A stretch of DNA of 64,000 bases from Akkermansiaceae bacterium. GTDB lineage: Bacteria > Verrucomicrobiota > Verrucomicrobiia > Verrucomicrobiales > Akkermansiaceae. Positions 44,183 to 52,664 of this stretch are shown here, piece after piece. The position numbers and the translations under genes are program-made. The notes under the pieces were generated by a model. The model was not told the origin of the DNA and made no database searches. It saw only the letters and a list, made by a program, of their open reading frames with translations. Location of the stretch: the NCBI GenBank assembly GCA_030725745.1, contig JANRFH010000003.1, positions 171,852 through 235,851 on the forward strand, given 5' to 3'. The first letter of the stretch is position 1; each line of letters begins with the position of its first letter.

Positions 44183-45709
44183 CTACATCAACTGCGCACC
44201 TGCTTCTGCAAGCTCAGAGCGTTCGCCGCGGTTGAGGGCGACGTGGGCGCTGAAGGGCTGATCCTTGAGGCGGTTCCGCGTGTAGACGAGACCGTTGCTG
44301 CGGCTGTCCACGTAGGGGTTGTCGATCTGTGCGGGATCGCCGACGAGGACGAGCTTGGAGTCGCGCGACATGCGGGTGACGATGGTTTTCGCCTCCTGCG
44401 GGGTGAGTTGCTGCGCTTCGTCGAGGATGAAGAAACGGTTAGGAATCGAGCGTCCGCGTATGTAGCAGAGGGCTTCGATTTCTAGGATACCTTGCTCCAT
44501 GAGCATTTCATAGGGCTTCTTCGGTGGCACGCCGCTGTTTGGTTTTACCTGTTTGCGCTTGGGGCCGAGCGGGATGTTGGGGCGCATGAGGAGGTCGAGC
44601 GCATCGTGGATGGGCTGGAGCCATGGGCGCATCTTTTCATCGAGTGAGCCGGGCAAGAAGCCGAGCTGGTCTCCCATTGAAACGACTGGGCGGCTGACGG
44701 TGATGCCGTTGTATTTCCGGTTGAACATTTCGTGCAGCCCCGCGGCGACGGCGACGAGGGTCTTTCCGGTGCCAGCGTGGCCGTAGCAGGTGACGAGGGA
44801 AATATCTGGATTGAGCAGCGCATCGATAAGGCAGCGCTGGCCAAGGTTGAGCGGCTTGAGAGATTGGCCGTCTGGGATTTTCAAAACCTCGGGTATGTTG
44901 AGGCGAACGAAGAGGCCGTTTGCCTGAAGGCGGGCGGGGATGGTCTGTTTTTCTCCGCAGGAGAGGAGCACGTATTCATTCACAGAAATCCCTTCGCGCC
45001 TATCCTGCGGGATGGCGATTTCTCCCTTGCTGGCGAAGCCGTGCAGCTCTGTGGCATCCACCTCAATACGGCGGACATCGTAGTTCGAGACCTCGCGTGC
45101 ATCGACTTTGTCGTTGAGGTAGTCTTGGCACTCGATGCTGACGGCGCGCGCCTTGAGCTGGAGGTTGATGTCCTTGGTGACGAGGGCGACTTGACTGTCG
45201 GGATTGTGCTGCTGTACGAGGACACAAGCGGCGAGGATGCGGTGATCGACTCGCTCACGATCTGGGAAGATGCGGTAGAATTGCTTGAGCTGATCTGAGT
45301 TGTCCGGGCAGCTGGAGGGATCGTAAATGACTAGACGAATGGTGCCGCCGCCTTCGGTGGGAACTCCGCCTGTCACGGCTGTGGAGGCTGCGAAAATATC
45401 TGTTAGGCGGCGGTGGACGCGGCGGGCATTAGCTCCGCGCTCCGATTGTTCGCTTTTGAATTTGTCCAGCTCAGCTAGGACATCGACTAGAATGCAGATG
45501 TGGTTTTCCTTGAACCTCTCAAGGCAAGCGGGGTCATGGAGTAGAACATTGGTATCGAGAACATAGTTTTTACCAAGTTTGGTTGGCGCTTTTAGGCCGA
45601 ATTCTTCGATGGCTCTGGTGGCAGAAGATCGACGGCTTCTTTTCGGAGGCGCGGCGACGGGTGACTCTTCGAATAGTGCAGGTTGCATGGACTGGGTGCT
45701 GGGGTTCAT
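44183..45709 (-). CDS. PhoH family protein with N-terminal PIN domain
   Basis: A 508-residue two-domain protein. The PIN nuclease-like domain begins at YVLDTNVLLHDP (49-60) and includes the acidic pair around DVLAELDKFKSEQSER. The C-terminal PhoH ATPase has Walker A GHAGTGKT (about 307-314), FFILDEAQQL as Walker B, and FLPGSLDEKM. PIN-PhoH proteins act as RNA helicase-nucleases in related bacteria. It is a single gene transcribed alone; the stop lies close to the start of the AI-2E gene. Confidence 0.9.
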   Translation of the reverse strand: MNPSTQSMQPALFEESPVAAPPKRSRRSSATRAIEEFGLKAPTKLGKNYVLDTNVLLHDPACLERFKENHICILVDVLAELDKFKSEQSERGANARRVHRRLTDIFAASTAVTGGVPTEGGGTIRLVIYDPSSCPDNSDQLKQFYRIFPDRERVDHRILAACVLVQQHNPDSQVALVTKDINLQLKARAVSIECQDYLNDKVDAREVSNYDVRRIEVDATELHGFASKGEIAIPQDRREGISVNEYVLLSCGEKQTIPARLQANGLFVRLNIPEVLKIPDGQSLKPLNLGQRCLIDALLNPDISLVTCYGHAGTGKTLVAVAAGLHEMFNRKYNGITVSRPVVSMGDQLGFLPGSLDEKMRPWLQPIHDALDLLMRPNIPLGPKRKQVKPNSGVPPKKPYEMLMEQGILEIEALCYIRGRSIPNRFFILDEAQQLTPQEAKTIVTRMSRDSKLVLVGDPAQIDNPYVDSRSNGLVYTRNRLKDQPFSAHVALNRGERSELAEAGAQLM

Positions 45710-45894
45710 GGGTTCGGGGTTCTATGACGGATGGGGCAGGAAAAGGAGCAGTGCAAGCCGCATCGCCGTGGGGTCGGCGGGTGGGATCAGAAGTGATCCG
45801 CGTCGGGCCATCAAAAGACGGTCGAATGACAACGCTTTTAATCAAGATAACTGAACTATCTCTTTTTGCTGTGGAATGACAACCCTAAATGAGA

Positions 45895-45923
45895 GACGCC
45901 CGCTTTTTATCAAAGCGGGCGTC
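45895..45923. terminator. Perfect GC hairpin
   Basis: GACGCCCGC pairs with GCGGGCGTC around an 11-base loop. It lies 33 bp beyond the stop of the minus-strand histone-H1-like gene. There is no T tract, so it may be a weak or factor-assisted terminator. Confidence 0.5.
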
Positions 45924-45955
45924 GTAGAGGTTATCAATGTCTAAGCGGTTGGGGT

Positions 45956-46297
45956 TCAGCCTTCGTTGACGGATTTTTCGGCTTCGAGCCAGTCGCTGTC
46001 GTTGTCACCGGGAAGCCCCAGTTCCATGCGACGGCGGTAGTTCAAGTAGGCGGCTTTGGCGATGGCTTCGAGCGATGGCGCGGGCTTTTTGGCGGCGGCT
46101 TTCTTCGCTGTTTTCTTCACTGCGGCTTTCTTGGAGACTGCTTTAACAGCAGGTGTGGCAGCTTTTTTAGTGGCTACTTTTTTCACCTCTTTTTTGGGAG
46201 CAGGTGTTGCTTTCTTTGTCGGTGCCTTTTTCGCGGAAACTTTTTTCGCGGCGGGTTTTTTGGCGGCGACTTTCTTGGTTGTTTTCTTGGCAGGCAT
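45956..46297 (-). CDS. Histone H1-like Lys/Ala-rich protein with DUF2934 C-terminus
   Basis: A 113-residue basic protein from ATG 46297. Residues 1-75 are KKA/AKK-type repeats (MPAKKTTKKVAAKKPAAKKV) like bacterial H1-type DNA-binding proteins. The last about 35 residues (IAKAAYLNYRRRMELGLPGD, then NDSDWLEAEKSV) match DUF2934, a short module of unknown function. The combination suggests a nucleoid-associated protein with a specific tail. An upstream ATG at 46354 would add only 19 unremarkable residues. Confidence 0.8.
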   Translation of the reverse strand: MPAKKTTKKVAAKKPAAKKVSAKKAPTKKATPAPKKEVKKVATKKAATPAVKAVSKKAAVKKTAKKAAAKKPAPSLEAIAKAAYLNYRRRMELGLPGDNDSDWLEAEKSVNEG

Positions 46298-46401
46298 GAT
46301 TTGTTGGTGTCGTTGTGGATATAGCACGTAGAGTGCCGCGCTCGCCTTAGACATGTTTTTCCGGCATTGCCAGCACGATTCCTTGGTTTATCCTTGTGGG
46401 C

Positions 46402-47652
46402 ATGGAGCAGGAGTATCGCTGGAGCGACACCCGAGACGCAGACACCTACCGCTTGCCGGGGCAGGAGCATCTCGGACGCTGGGCTGTGGCTGCGATGCTC
46501 GTATCCATCCTGCTGCATGTGGTGGTGTTCTTTGCACTGGATCATGTGAAGATCGCACTAGGTATCCAACAGCCTGAAGACTACTCGACAGAGCCGGTAA
46601 ACATCCGCCAGGTGGAGGTGAAATCCTACGAACGTGATCAGGAAATACCAGAGGAGGAAACCATCACGCCGCCCGATGATAGCGCGGCTCTTCTGGAGGA
46701 AGTGGATCTGCTCGACATGCTTCCCGAAGATGTCGAGATCGACATGTCGACGGAAATCATTGATCCAGAGTATGCCCTCACCATGACCGATCCTCTTGCC
46801 GAGGGCACATTGGAGGCGATTGAGGAAACCATTTCGGCAGGCTTTGAGATGGAAGATAATTTTCCCGAGCTCGGCAGGATGGAAGAACAGCTGGAGCCTG
46901 CCGCGATGGGACAAATCACCGTGGATCCCGGCGCGATGCAATTGGACGACGGCGAGCTTTCAAGTTTCACCGATGAGCTTTTGAAGCGCGGCAACGACGG
47001 CCTCGTCTCTGAGGGGAAACTGGATGGTGTTGAATCGCTCGACCAGCTCCTTGATCTCCCTCCGAATCTCCTTCTTTCGAAGAAGACCCTGCTTCCCAGC
47101 GACCTACTGTTTGAGTTCAACCGCGCCGAGCTGCGCGAGAGTGCGAAGATCGGTCTAATGAAACTTGCGCTGCTCATGGATCGTAATCCGAACCTCTATT
47201 GTTGGATCGAGGGGCATACGGATCTCATCGGCACAGACGAAGCGAACATTCTTTTGTCAAAGCGCCGTGCCGAGGCGGTGAAAAGCTACCTAGTGGAATC
47301 CATGCGAATGAATCCGGAACGCATCATCACGCGTGGCTTTGGCGAGAGTGATCCGCTCGTTCCTTCAGGCGATGCGGACAGGCAAGCGCCGAACCGCCGG
47401 GTGGAGATTCGCATGCGCAAGACGCCTCCGCCGGATGAGCCAATCAAGGTGAAGCCGAAAGCGCAACCTGTGCCAGAGCCCGAGCCTGAGCCAATGCCTG
47501 ATCCGCCGAAAGCCATCCTCATCCGCCCGAATGTGGAGCCGGAACCCGTGCCTGAGCCGCCGAAGGCGATGATCATCGAAGAGGAGCCTGCCCCCCTCAA
47601 AGCACAGCCGGTCGAGGAGCCTCCAGTTCCCCGCGCCCAGCCAGTCGACTAG
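46402..47652 (+). CDS. Inner-membrane-anchored OmpA-domain protein with Pro-rich tail
   Basis: About 416 residues from ATG 46402 (GTG 46396 possible). A short cytoplasmic N-terminus is followed by one membrane helix (WAVAAMLVSILLHVVVFFAL, about 27-46) in a TonB/TolA-like setting, then a very acidic linker of about 150 residues, a peptidoglycan-binding OmpA domain (FEFNRAELRESAKIGLMKLA, WIEGHTDLIGTDEANILLSK, RRAEAVKSYLVESM, RRVEIRM), and a 75-residue Pro/Glu tail with repeats of EPEPEPMPDPPKAILI type. OmpA domains are normally outer-membrane or lipoprotein anchored, so this plan is unusual. It overlaps the following rlmN paralogue by one base. Confidence 0.75.
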   Translation: MEQEYRWSDTRDADTYRLPGQEHLGRWAVAAMLVSILLHVVVFFALDHVKIALGIQQPEDYSTEPVNIRQVEVKSYERDQEIPEEETITPPDDSAALLEEVDLLDMLPEDVEIDMSTEIIDPEYALTMTDPLAEGTLEAIEETISAGFEMEDNFPELGRMEEQLEPAAMGQITVDPGAMQLDDGELSSFTDELLKRGNDGLVSEGKLDGVESLDQLLDLPPNLLLSKKTLLPSDLLFEFNRAELRESAKIGLMKLALLMDRNPNLYCWIEGHTDLIGTDEANILLSKRRAEAVKSYLVESMRMNPERIITRGFGESDPLVPSGDADRQAPNRRVEIRMRKTPPPDEPIKVKPKAQPVPEPEPEPMPDPPKAILIRPNVEPEPVPEPPKAMIIEEEPAPLKAQPVEEPPVPRAQPVD

Positions 47653-48743
47653 TGAAAGATGCCGCGTCTACATCACTGAGCGGGCTATCATTTCCCGAGC
47701 TGGAAGAATTACTCTCCACCAACGGCGTGCGCGCCCATCACGCGAAGGAGCTTTTCCGCACCATCCATCGGGAAATGGTCATTGATCCAGCGGCATCCCC
47801 ACTCTCCCCTCCCCTCGCGAAATGGGTTTCAGAAAACGTAGGCGCAGGGAAAAAGTATTTCATCGATCTCCCACAACAAGCCGATGAAATCCACAGCAGC
47901 GATGGCCTGACGCGCAAATACCTCCTCCGCCTCGCCGATGGCCAAGTCATCGAGACCGTGCTTATGGAATACAAAGGTCGCTTCACCGCCTGCCTTAGTT
48001 CTCAGGCGGGTTGTGCGATGGGCTGCGTCTTTTGTGCGACTGGGCAAATGGGATTTGTGCGCCACCTCACCGCCGGGGAAATTGTTTCCCAAGTGCTGCA
48101 CGTGCGCCGTGTGCTTGCGGAGACACATCCGCACCGCCGTCTTCGCAACATCGTGCTCATGGGCATGGGTGAGCCGCTGCACAATTACGATGCCGTCATG
48201 CAGGCGATGGGCATCGTTTCTGATAGACGCGGGTCGTGCATCGGGGCGTCTTTCATCTCCATCAGCACCGTCGGCTACGTGCCGCACATCCTGCGCATGG
48301 CGGAGGAGAAGCGCCCATATCGCCTCGCTGTTAGTTTGCACGGCTCGACTGAGGCGGAGCGCTCCGCCCTCGTGCCCGCGAGCAAGAAGTGGGATCTGGA
48401 AACGCTCATTTCCGCCTGCCGCAGCTACACATCGCAGACGGGCAACCGCATCTTTTTCGAGTGGACATTGATCGCCGGGAAAAACGATTCCGTAGAAACC
48501 GCCCAGCGCCTCGCCGCACTGTTAGAGGGTATACCAAGTCACGTAAACCTCATCCCACTCAATCCAACCGAAGGCTACGAAGGAGTCGGCAGTGCTTCGG
48601 GAAGCGAGTTTCAGGAAACCCTCCGCGCCGCAGGGATTCCCTGCACCTTCCGACAAAGGCGCGGCATCGATGTCGCTGCGGGTTGTGGGATGCTGAAGGC
48701 GGAGAGGTTGAAGCGTGAGTCTCGCCAATCGGCACAAAAATGA
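47652..48743 (+). CDS. RlmN/Cfr-family radical SAM methyltransferase, second paralogue
   Basis: A 363-residue radical SAM RNA methyltransferase with CAMGCVFC, the preceding CLSSQAG, VLMGMGEPLHNYDAVMQAMG, and the catalytic Cys in IDVAAGCGMLKAE. It differs from the RlmN at 22045-23127 through much of its length. It might be a true RlmN paralogue or a Cfr-like enzyme; motifs alone do not separate these. The GTG start at 47652 overlaps the previous stop, and the next gene overlaps its stop by ATGA, so three genes form one tight operon. Confidence 0.85.
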   Translation: MKDAASTSLSGLSFPELEELLSTNGVRAHHAKELFRTIHREMVIDPAASPLSPPLAKWVSENVGAGKKYFIDLPQQADEIHSSDGLTRKYLLRLADGQVIETVLMEYKGRFTACLSSQAGCAMGCVFCATGQMGFVRHLTAGEIVSQVLHVRRVLAETHPHRRLRNIVLMGMGEPLHNYDAVMQAMGIVSDRRGSCIGASFISISTVGYVPHILRMAEEKRPYRLAVSLHGSTEAERSALVPASKKWDLETLISACRSYTSQTGNRIFFEWTLIAGKNDSVETAQRLAALLEGIPSHVNLIPLNPTEGYEGVGSASGSEFQETLRAAGIPCTFRQRRGIDVAAGCGMLKAERLKRESRQSAQK

Positions 48744-49135
48744 AGCATATCATCTCCACGTTCTTTTTTGCTTTGGCTACCTCCACGGTTCAAGCAAGCG
48801 AAGTGATCCTGCCCTATTCGGCATTCGGCCCCCAGGTTGCCGCCTATGAGTTGATCGGCATGGAGTGGTGGCAATGGGACTCACATGGAGACGGCACCGA
48901 GCGCGAATACCCGATCAAGGTTGTCGTTTTCTGGGATCAGACCCTGGAAGAAACATCTAGAAATCATCCAGTCGATCAGGAGAAACAACAGGACTTCCGC
49001 TACGTCGAGTATGCGAAGGCTGTCGAGCACATGGCGAAGACCATTAAGGAATTCAAAGAGGTCGAACTAGACGCATCGGATATCGAACAAGCGCTGGCAA
49101 AGCTTAAAACAAGTAAGGCTCGCGAGGAGAAATGA
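48740..49135 (+). CDS. Small hypothetical exported protein
   Basis: 131 residues with a signal peptide (MKHIISTFFFALATSTVQAS) and a mature region rich in Trp, Glu, Lys and Asp (MEWWQWDSHGDGTEREYPIK). The last third is predicted helical and charged (FKEVELDASDIEQALAKLKT). No family recognised. It overlaps rlmN2 by ATGA, so it is translated with it. Confidence 0.6.
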   Translation: MKHIISTFFFALATSTVQASEVILPYSAFGPQVAAYELIGMEWWQWDSHGDGTEREYPIKVVVFWDQTLEETSRNHPVDQEKQQDFRYVEYAKAVEHMAKTIKEFKEVELDASDIEQALAKLKTSKAREEK

Positions 49136-49167
49136 AGTGCTGGTTTGCCCCGTGACTGCGCCGCAGA

Positions 49168-49500
49168 TCAAAACGGCTTGTAAATGCCGAGATAGCCAGC
49201 GGCAGTTGCGGCGAGAATGCAGAGAGTGAGGACGATCCACGATGGCATGAGCTTTTTCTTCGATAGCACGGGCGCGACGCCGATGAAGAGCCAGAGGCCG
49301 ACTTTTGCGATCCACCAGAACTGGCCGGAAGGTGGCTTGCCGAGCATGGCGAAGCCGAGGAGGAAAATGAGGAGAAGGGAGACGCCGTGGAGAATGGAGG
49401 CAGATTTTTGTTTCGACCCACCGAGCATGGTGGCACCGAGGGAAGAGAAGAGGGCGAAGACACCGGCGAGGTGAAGGACTTTGAGAAGGAGAGGATCCAT
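49168..49500 (-). CDS. Small hypothetical membrane protein
   Basis: 110 residues with three to four hydrophobic helices (LKVLHLAGVFALFSSLGATM, ILHGVSLLLIFLLGFAMLGK, AKVGLWLFIGVAPVL, WIVLTLCILAATAAGYLGIY). It has the look of a SirB/CopD-like 4-TM protein, with two His in helices 1-2 that could bind heme or metal, but I cannot assign a family with confidence. It is separated by 84 bp from the M16 peptidase stop. Confidence 0.55.
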   Translation of the reverse strand: MDPLLLKVLHLAGVFALFSSLGATMLGGSKQKSASILHGVSLLLIFLLGFAMLGKPPSGQFWWIAKVGLWLFIGVAPVLSKKKLMPSWIVLTLCILAATAAGYLGIYKPF

Positions 49501-49584
49501 GGGCGGAGCTTCCTCGGGATGGCGGGGCGTTTCAAGGCAAACCGGGCTGAGTTACCGGCTTCTTTTTCCGGCGGGACGCGGCAG

Positions 49585-52104
49585 CTACGCTAGAGATTTT
49601 TCCCCGAGGACGATGGAGATGGTGGGTTCGGCGGAGAAAATGGTTTTTGCAACTTCGCGGACTTCGGCGGGCGTGAGGGTTTTGTAGATTTCTGGGAGGA
49701 GGCGGTGGGAGTCTGCGGGGTGGCCGAAGAGGAGATCTAGGGCGGCGTGGCGGGCGTTTGAGGAGGGGGATTGCTGCTGGAGGGCGGCGCCGGAGAGGAC
49801 GGTGGACTGGACGCGGGCGAAGGTTTCCTCCGGGATGCCTTCGGCAGCGATTTTGGCGATTTCCTTTTTCAACTCAGTGGTGGCGAGGTCGATCTGCTCG
49901 GGCGAGGTGGCGAGGTAGAAGGTGAACATGCCTTGGTCGAAGCCGAGGAACTGGGTGGCGCCGACGCGGTAGGCGAGGCCGAGTTCTTCGCGGATGCGGC
50001 CGAAGAGGGGGCCGGCCATGTCTGAGGAGTGTTCGTTGATGAAGGCGAGGGCGTGGCGTTTGGGATCGCTGACGCCGGTGCCGGGGTAGCCGATGGCGAG
50101 GACTGCCTGTTTCTTGGGGAGGATGTGGGTGACGGTTTCTCCGGTGTTTATAGTAGATGGTGGGGGTGACCATGCTTCGCTTTTGGGGAGGGCGGCGAAG
50201 TGGTTTTCGAGGAGATCGATGAGAGCGGCGGGATCGAAATCACCTGCGACTGCTAGGGTGAGGTTGGCGGCGTTGAAGTGGCGGGAGTGGTGGGCGGCGA
50301 GGTCGATGCGGTGAAGTTTTTCCAATGTCGCGACGGTGCCGAGGGAGTCGAGGGCGTAGCCTTGGCCGAAGTAGTGGGAGCGGCGGAGGGCTTTGAAACA
50401 GCAGTGGAGGGGATCGGTGAGGGCTTCTTCGAGGGAGGCGAGCTGGGAGGCTTTTTCGCGGGCGATTGCCTCGCTGGGGAAGGTCGGGTGGAGGATGACA
50501 TCGGCGAAGATGTCGAGGATGTGGTGGGTGTCGACGGAGAGGCCAGCGGCCTGGACGAGGAGGGCGTTGTTGCCGGTGGAGGCGGAGATATTTGCGCCGA
50601 GGGACTCTAGAGCGAGAGCGATATCATCGGCGGAGCGGGTGGTGGTGCCTTTGGTGAGGGTGGAGGCGAAGAGCTGGTTGAGGCCGTTGTTTTCCGGGGT
50701 TTCCGAGACGAGGCCGGCGCGGGCGGCGGCTTGGAAATGGATGAGGGGGACGCGGTGATCTGGGAGGAGGGCGAGCTGGAGGCCGTTGGAAAGGGTGTGG
50801 GTGGTGATGCCTTGGAGGGCGGCGGCGGCTTTCTTTTCCGCGACGATAGGGGCGTAGTTTTCCGGATCGAGGGAGGTGAAGGTGAGTTTGTTTTCCGTGA
50901 GGGTCTGGGCGAGGCGACGGATGTCCGCGACGTTGACGGCATTAATCGCGGCAAGGTGGCTGCGGGTGAAATTCAGGTCGCGGGCTTCGTGCCAGTTTGA
51001 GGCGAGGTCGGAGGCGCGGCCAGAGGCGGTGGTGAGGGTGCGGAACTGGCTGGCGGCGGTCTGGCGTTTCGCCTTGGCGAGTTCTTCGTCGAGGGCGGAT
51101 GCGGTGAGTTCTGAAATTTCCGAGAGGATGGCAGATTTCAGTTCGTCGCGCTTCTCCGGGGCGCACTCGGCGGAGATGGCGAAGAGGCCGGGCTGGCCGG
51201 GATCGATCCATGTCCATGCGGAGATTTCGAGGGCGAGCTCGCGGTCGTTGCGCAGGGAGCGGTGGAGGCGGGAGGCTTTTCCACGGCCGAGGATGGCGGC
51301 GAGGAGATCGTAGGCCGGGGCGTCCGGATGATCGAGGGCGGGAGTTTTCCAAGAAAGGCAGAGGCGGCTGGTGGGCACGGCGAAGGTTTCGAATGCTTCG
51401 CGGGAGCCGAGCTGGGGGTCGTCTTGCTGGAGGTGCGGCTCGGGGCCGGCGACGTTTTTGCAATCGGCGGTGAGGGCGAGGATCTGGGCGTGGGCTTCGT
51501 CTGGATCGAAATCGCCGGAGATGACGATGTGGGTTTTGTCCGGGGTGTAGCGGCTCTTGTGATAATCTGTTAGGTCGCTGTATTGGATTTCATCAAAGAG
51601 GTGGCGGTGGCCGATGACCGGCTGGCGGCGTGCGTCTTTGGCGAAGGCGGTGGAGAGGAGGAGGCGGATGGAGGCGTTGTCGGGATCGTCGAGTCCCATG
51701 TCGATCTCGCGGCGGATGACGTCCTTTTCGTTTTCAAAATCGGCCTCGGGGATGAGGGGGAAGAAGACGAGGCCGGTGAGGCATTTCAGGAAGGTATCGA
51801 GCGAGTGGGAGGGGCCGTCGATGTAATAGACGGTGCGGTCGAAGGTGGTGTAGGCATTCCAGTGGCCGCCGCCAGCCTGAACGGCTTGGGCGAGGCCTTC
51901 GGAGGTAAAGTCACGGGTGCCCTTGAAGACCATGTGCTCGAGGAAATGGGAGAGGCCGGTGCCGAGGTGCTCGTTTTCATGGATGCTACCGGTGGCGACC
52001 CATGCTTGGACGGAAATAACCGGGGCGGCGGGATCAGGATCGAGGATAAGGGTGAGTCCGTTCGGGAGGGTGTGGCGGGTGGCGTGGGTGAGAGGATATT
52101 CCAT
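49585..52104 (-). CDS. M16 family zinc peptidase (two-domain)
   Basis: From ATG 52104 (MEYPLTHATRHTLPNGL), 839 residues. The first domain is a catalytic M16 peptidase with HFLEH at residues 53-57 (inverted HxxEH zinc motif) and an ENEKDVIRREI glutamate. The second half (beginning ITTHTLSNGLQLALLPDHRV) is a second M16 fold without HxxEH, as in PqqL-type or processing peptidases, where it forms a non-catalytic clamp. No signal peptide is seen, so a cytoplasmic role is likely. An upstream ATG at 52275 adds 57 residues without family similarity. Confidence 0.88.
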   Translation of the reverse strand: MEYPLTHATRHTLPNGLTLILDPDPAAPVISVQAWVATGSIHENEHLGTGLSHFLEHMVFKGTRDFTSEGLAQAVQAGGGHWNAYTTFDRTVYYIDGPSHSLDTFLKCLTGLVFFPLIPEADFENEKDVIRREIDMGLDDPDNASIRLLLSTAFAKDARRQPVIGHRHLFDEIQYSDLTDYHKSRYTPDKTHIVISGDFDPDEAHAQILALTADCKNVAGPEPHLQQDDPQLGSREAFETFAVPTSRLCLSWKTPALDHPDAPAYDLLAAILGRGKASRLHRSLRNDRELALEISAWTWIDPGQPGLFAISAECAPEKRDELKSAILSEISELTASALDEELAKAKRQTAASQFRTLTTASGRASDLASNWHEARDLNFTRSHLAAINAVNVADIRRLAQTLTENKLTFTSLDPENYAPIVAEKKAAAALQGITTHTLSNGLQLALLPDHRVPLIHFQAAARAGLVSETPENNGLNQLFASTLTKGTTTRSADDIALALESLGANISASTGNNALLVQAAGLSVDTHHILDIFADVILHPTFPSEAIAREKASQLASLEEALTDPLHCCFKALRRSHYFGQGYALDSLGTVATLEKLHRIDLAAHHSRHFNAANLTLAVAGDFDPAALIDLLENHFAALPKSEAWSPPPSTINTGETVTHILPKKQAVLAIGYPGTGVSDPKRHALAFINEHSSDMAGPLFGRIREELGLAYRVGATQFLGFDQGMFTFYLATSPEQIDLATTELKKEIAKIAAEGIPEETFARVQSTVLSGAALQQQSPSSNARHAALDLLFGHPADSHRLLPEIYKTLTPAEVREVAKTIFSAEPTISIVLGEKSLA

Positions 52105-52154
52105 GTCTAATTTTACGGCTTGGCTGGAGGATGGATGCCGCATAAACGTGTGAC

Positions 52155-52655
52155 ATGCAACGGTGGATGTTATGGGCTGCGTTAGCGGCGGTGGGAGTGG
52201 CTTTACTCGGAGGAGGTGCGCTCTACGGGCTGAAGGAATACCGCGCGAACAAGCCGGACAAAATCTGGGTGCCACTGCCGTTGCGGGCGGATCTTTCCAT
52301 GGCGGAACAGAAGGATCTGGCGGAAAAGATCGATGTGGAGCTAAGGAAGGATGAGAGGCTGCGCAAGGTCGTCACGGATCTGGGGCTGGTGAAGAAATTC
52401 AATGTCGCGGACGAGGATGCAGCGGTGAAGGAACTAGAAAGTAGGCTCTTCGTGGATGTGGGATCGGCGGACACTCCAAACGGTCAGGTACCATCGATCA
52501 ACATCGGGGTTCGGGGTATCAGTCGTGAAAATCCGCTGCTCAGGGAGATGGCGTCACGCATCATCAAGGATGTCTGGGTGATGATCGGGATCGATCCGAA
52601 TACGGGGAAGCGGCTGGATGGCACGGGGATGTCAGATGCGCCGGGGGATCTTTGA
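52155..52655 (+). CDS. Hypothetical membrane-anchored protein
   Basis: 166 residues: an N-terminal helix (MQRWMLWAALAAVGVALLGG) that could be a signal anchor, then a charged, predicted helical/beta soluble domain (PLRADLSMAEQKDLAEKIDV, SRLFVDVGSADTPNGQVPSI). It starts 51 bp from the divergent M16 peptidase gene and ends 10 bp before the fumC stop on the other strand. No family recognised. Confidence 0.6.
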   Translation: MQRWMLWAALAAVGVALLGGGALYGLKEYRANKPDKIWVPLPLRADLSMAEQKDLAEKIDVELRKDERLRKVVTDLGLVKKFNVADEDAAVKELESRLFVDVGSADTPNGQVPSINIGVRGISRENPLLREMASRIIKDVWVMIGIDPNTGKRLDGTGMSDAPGDL

Positions 52656-52664
52656 TATTGGATT

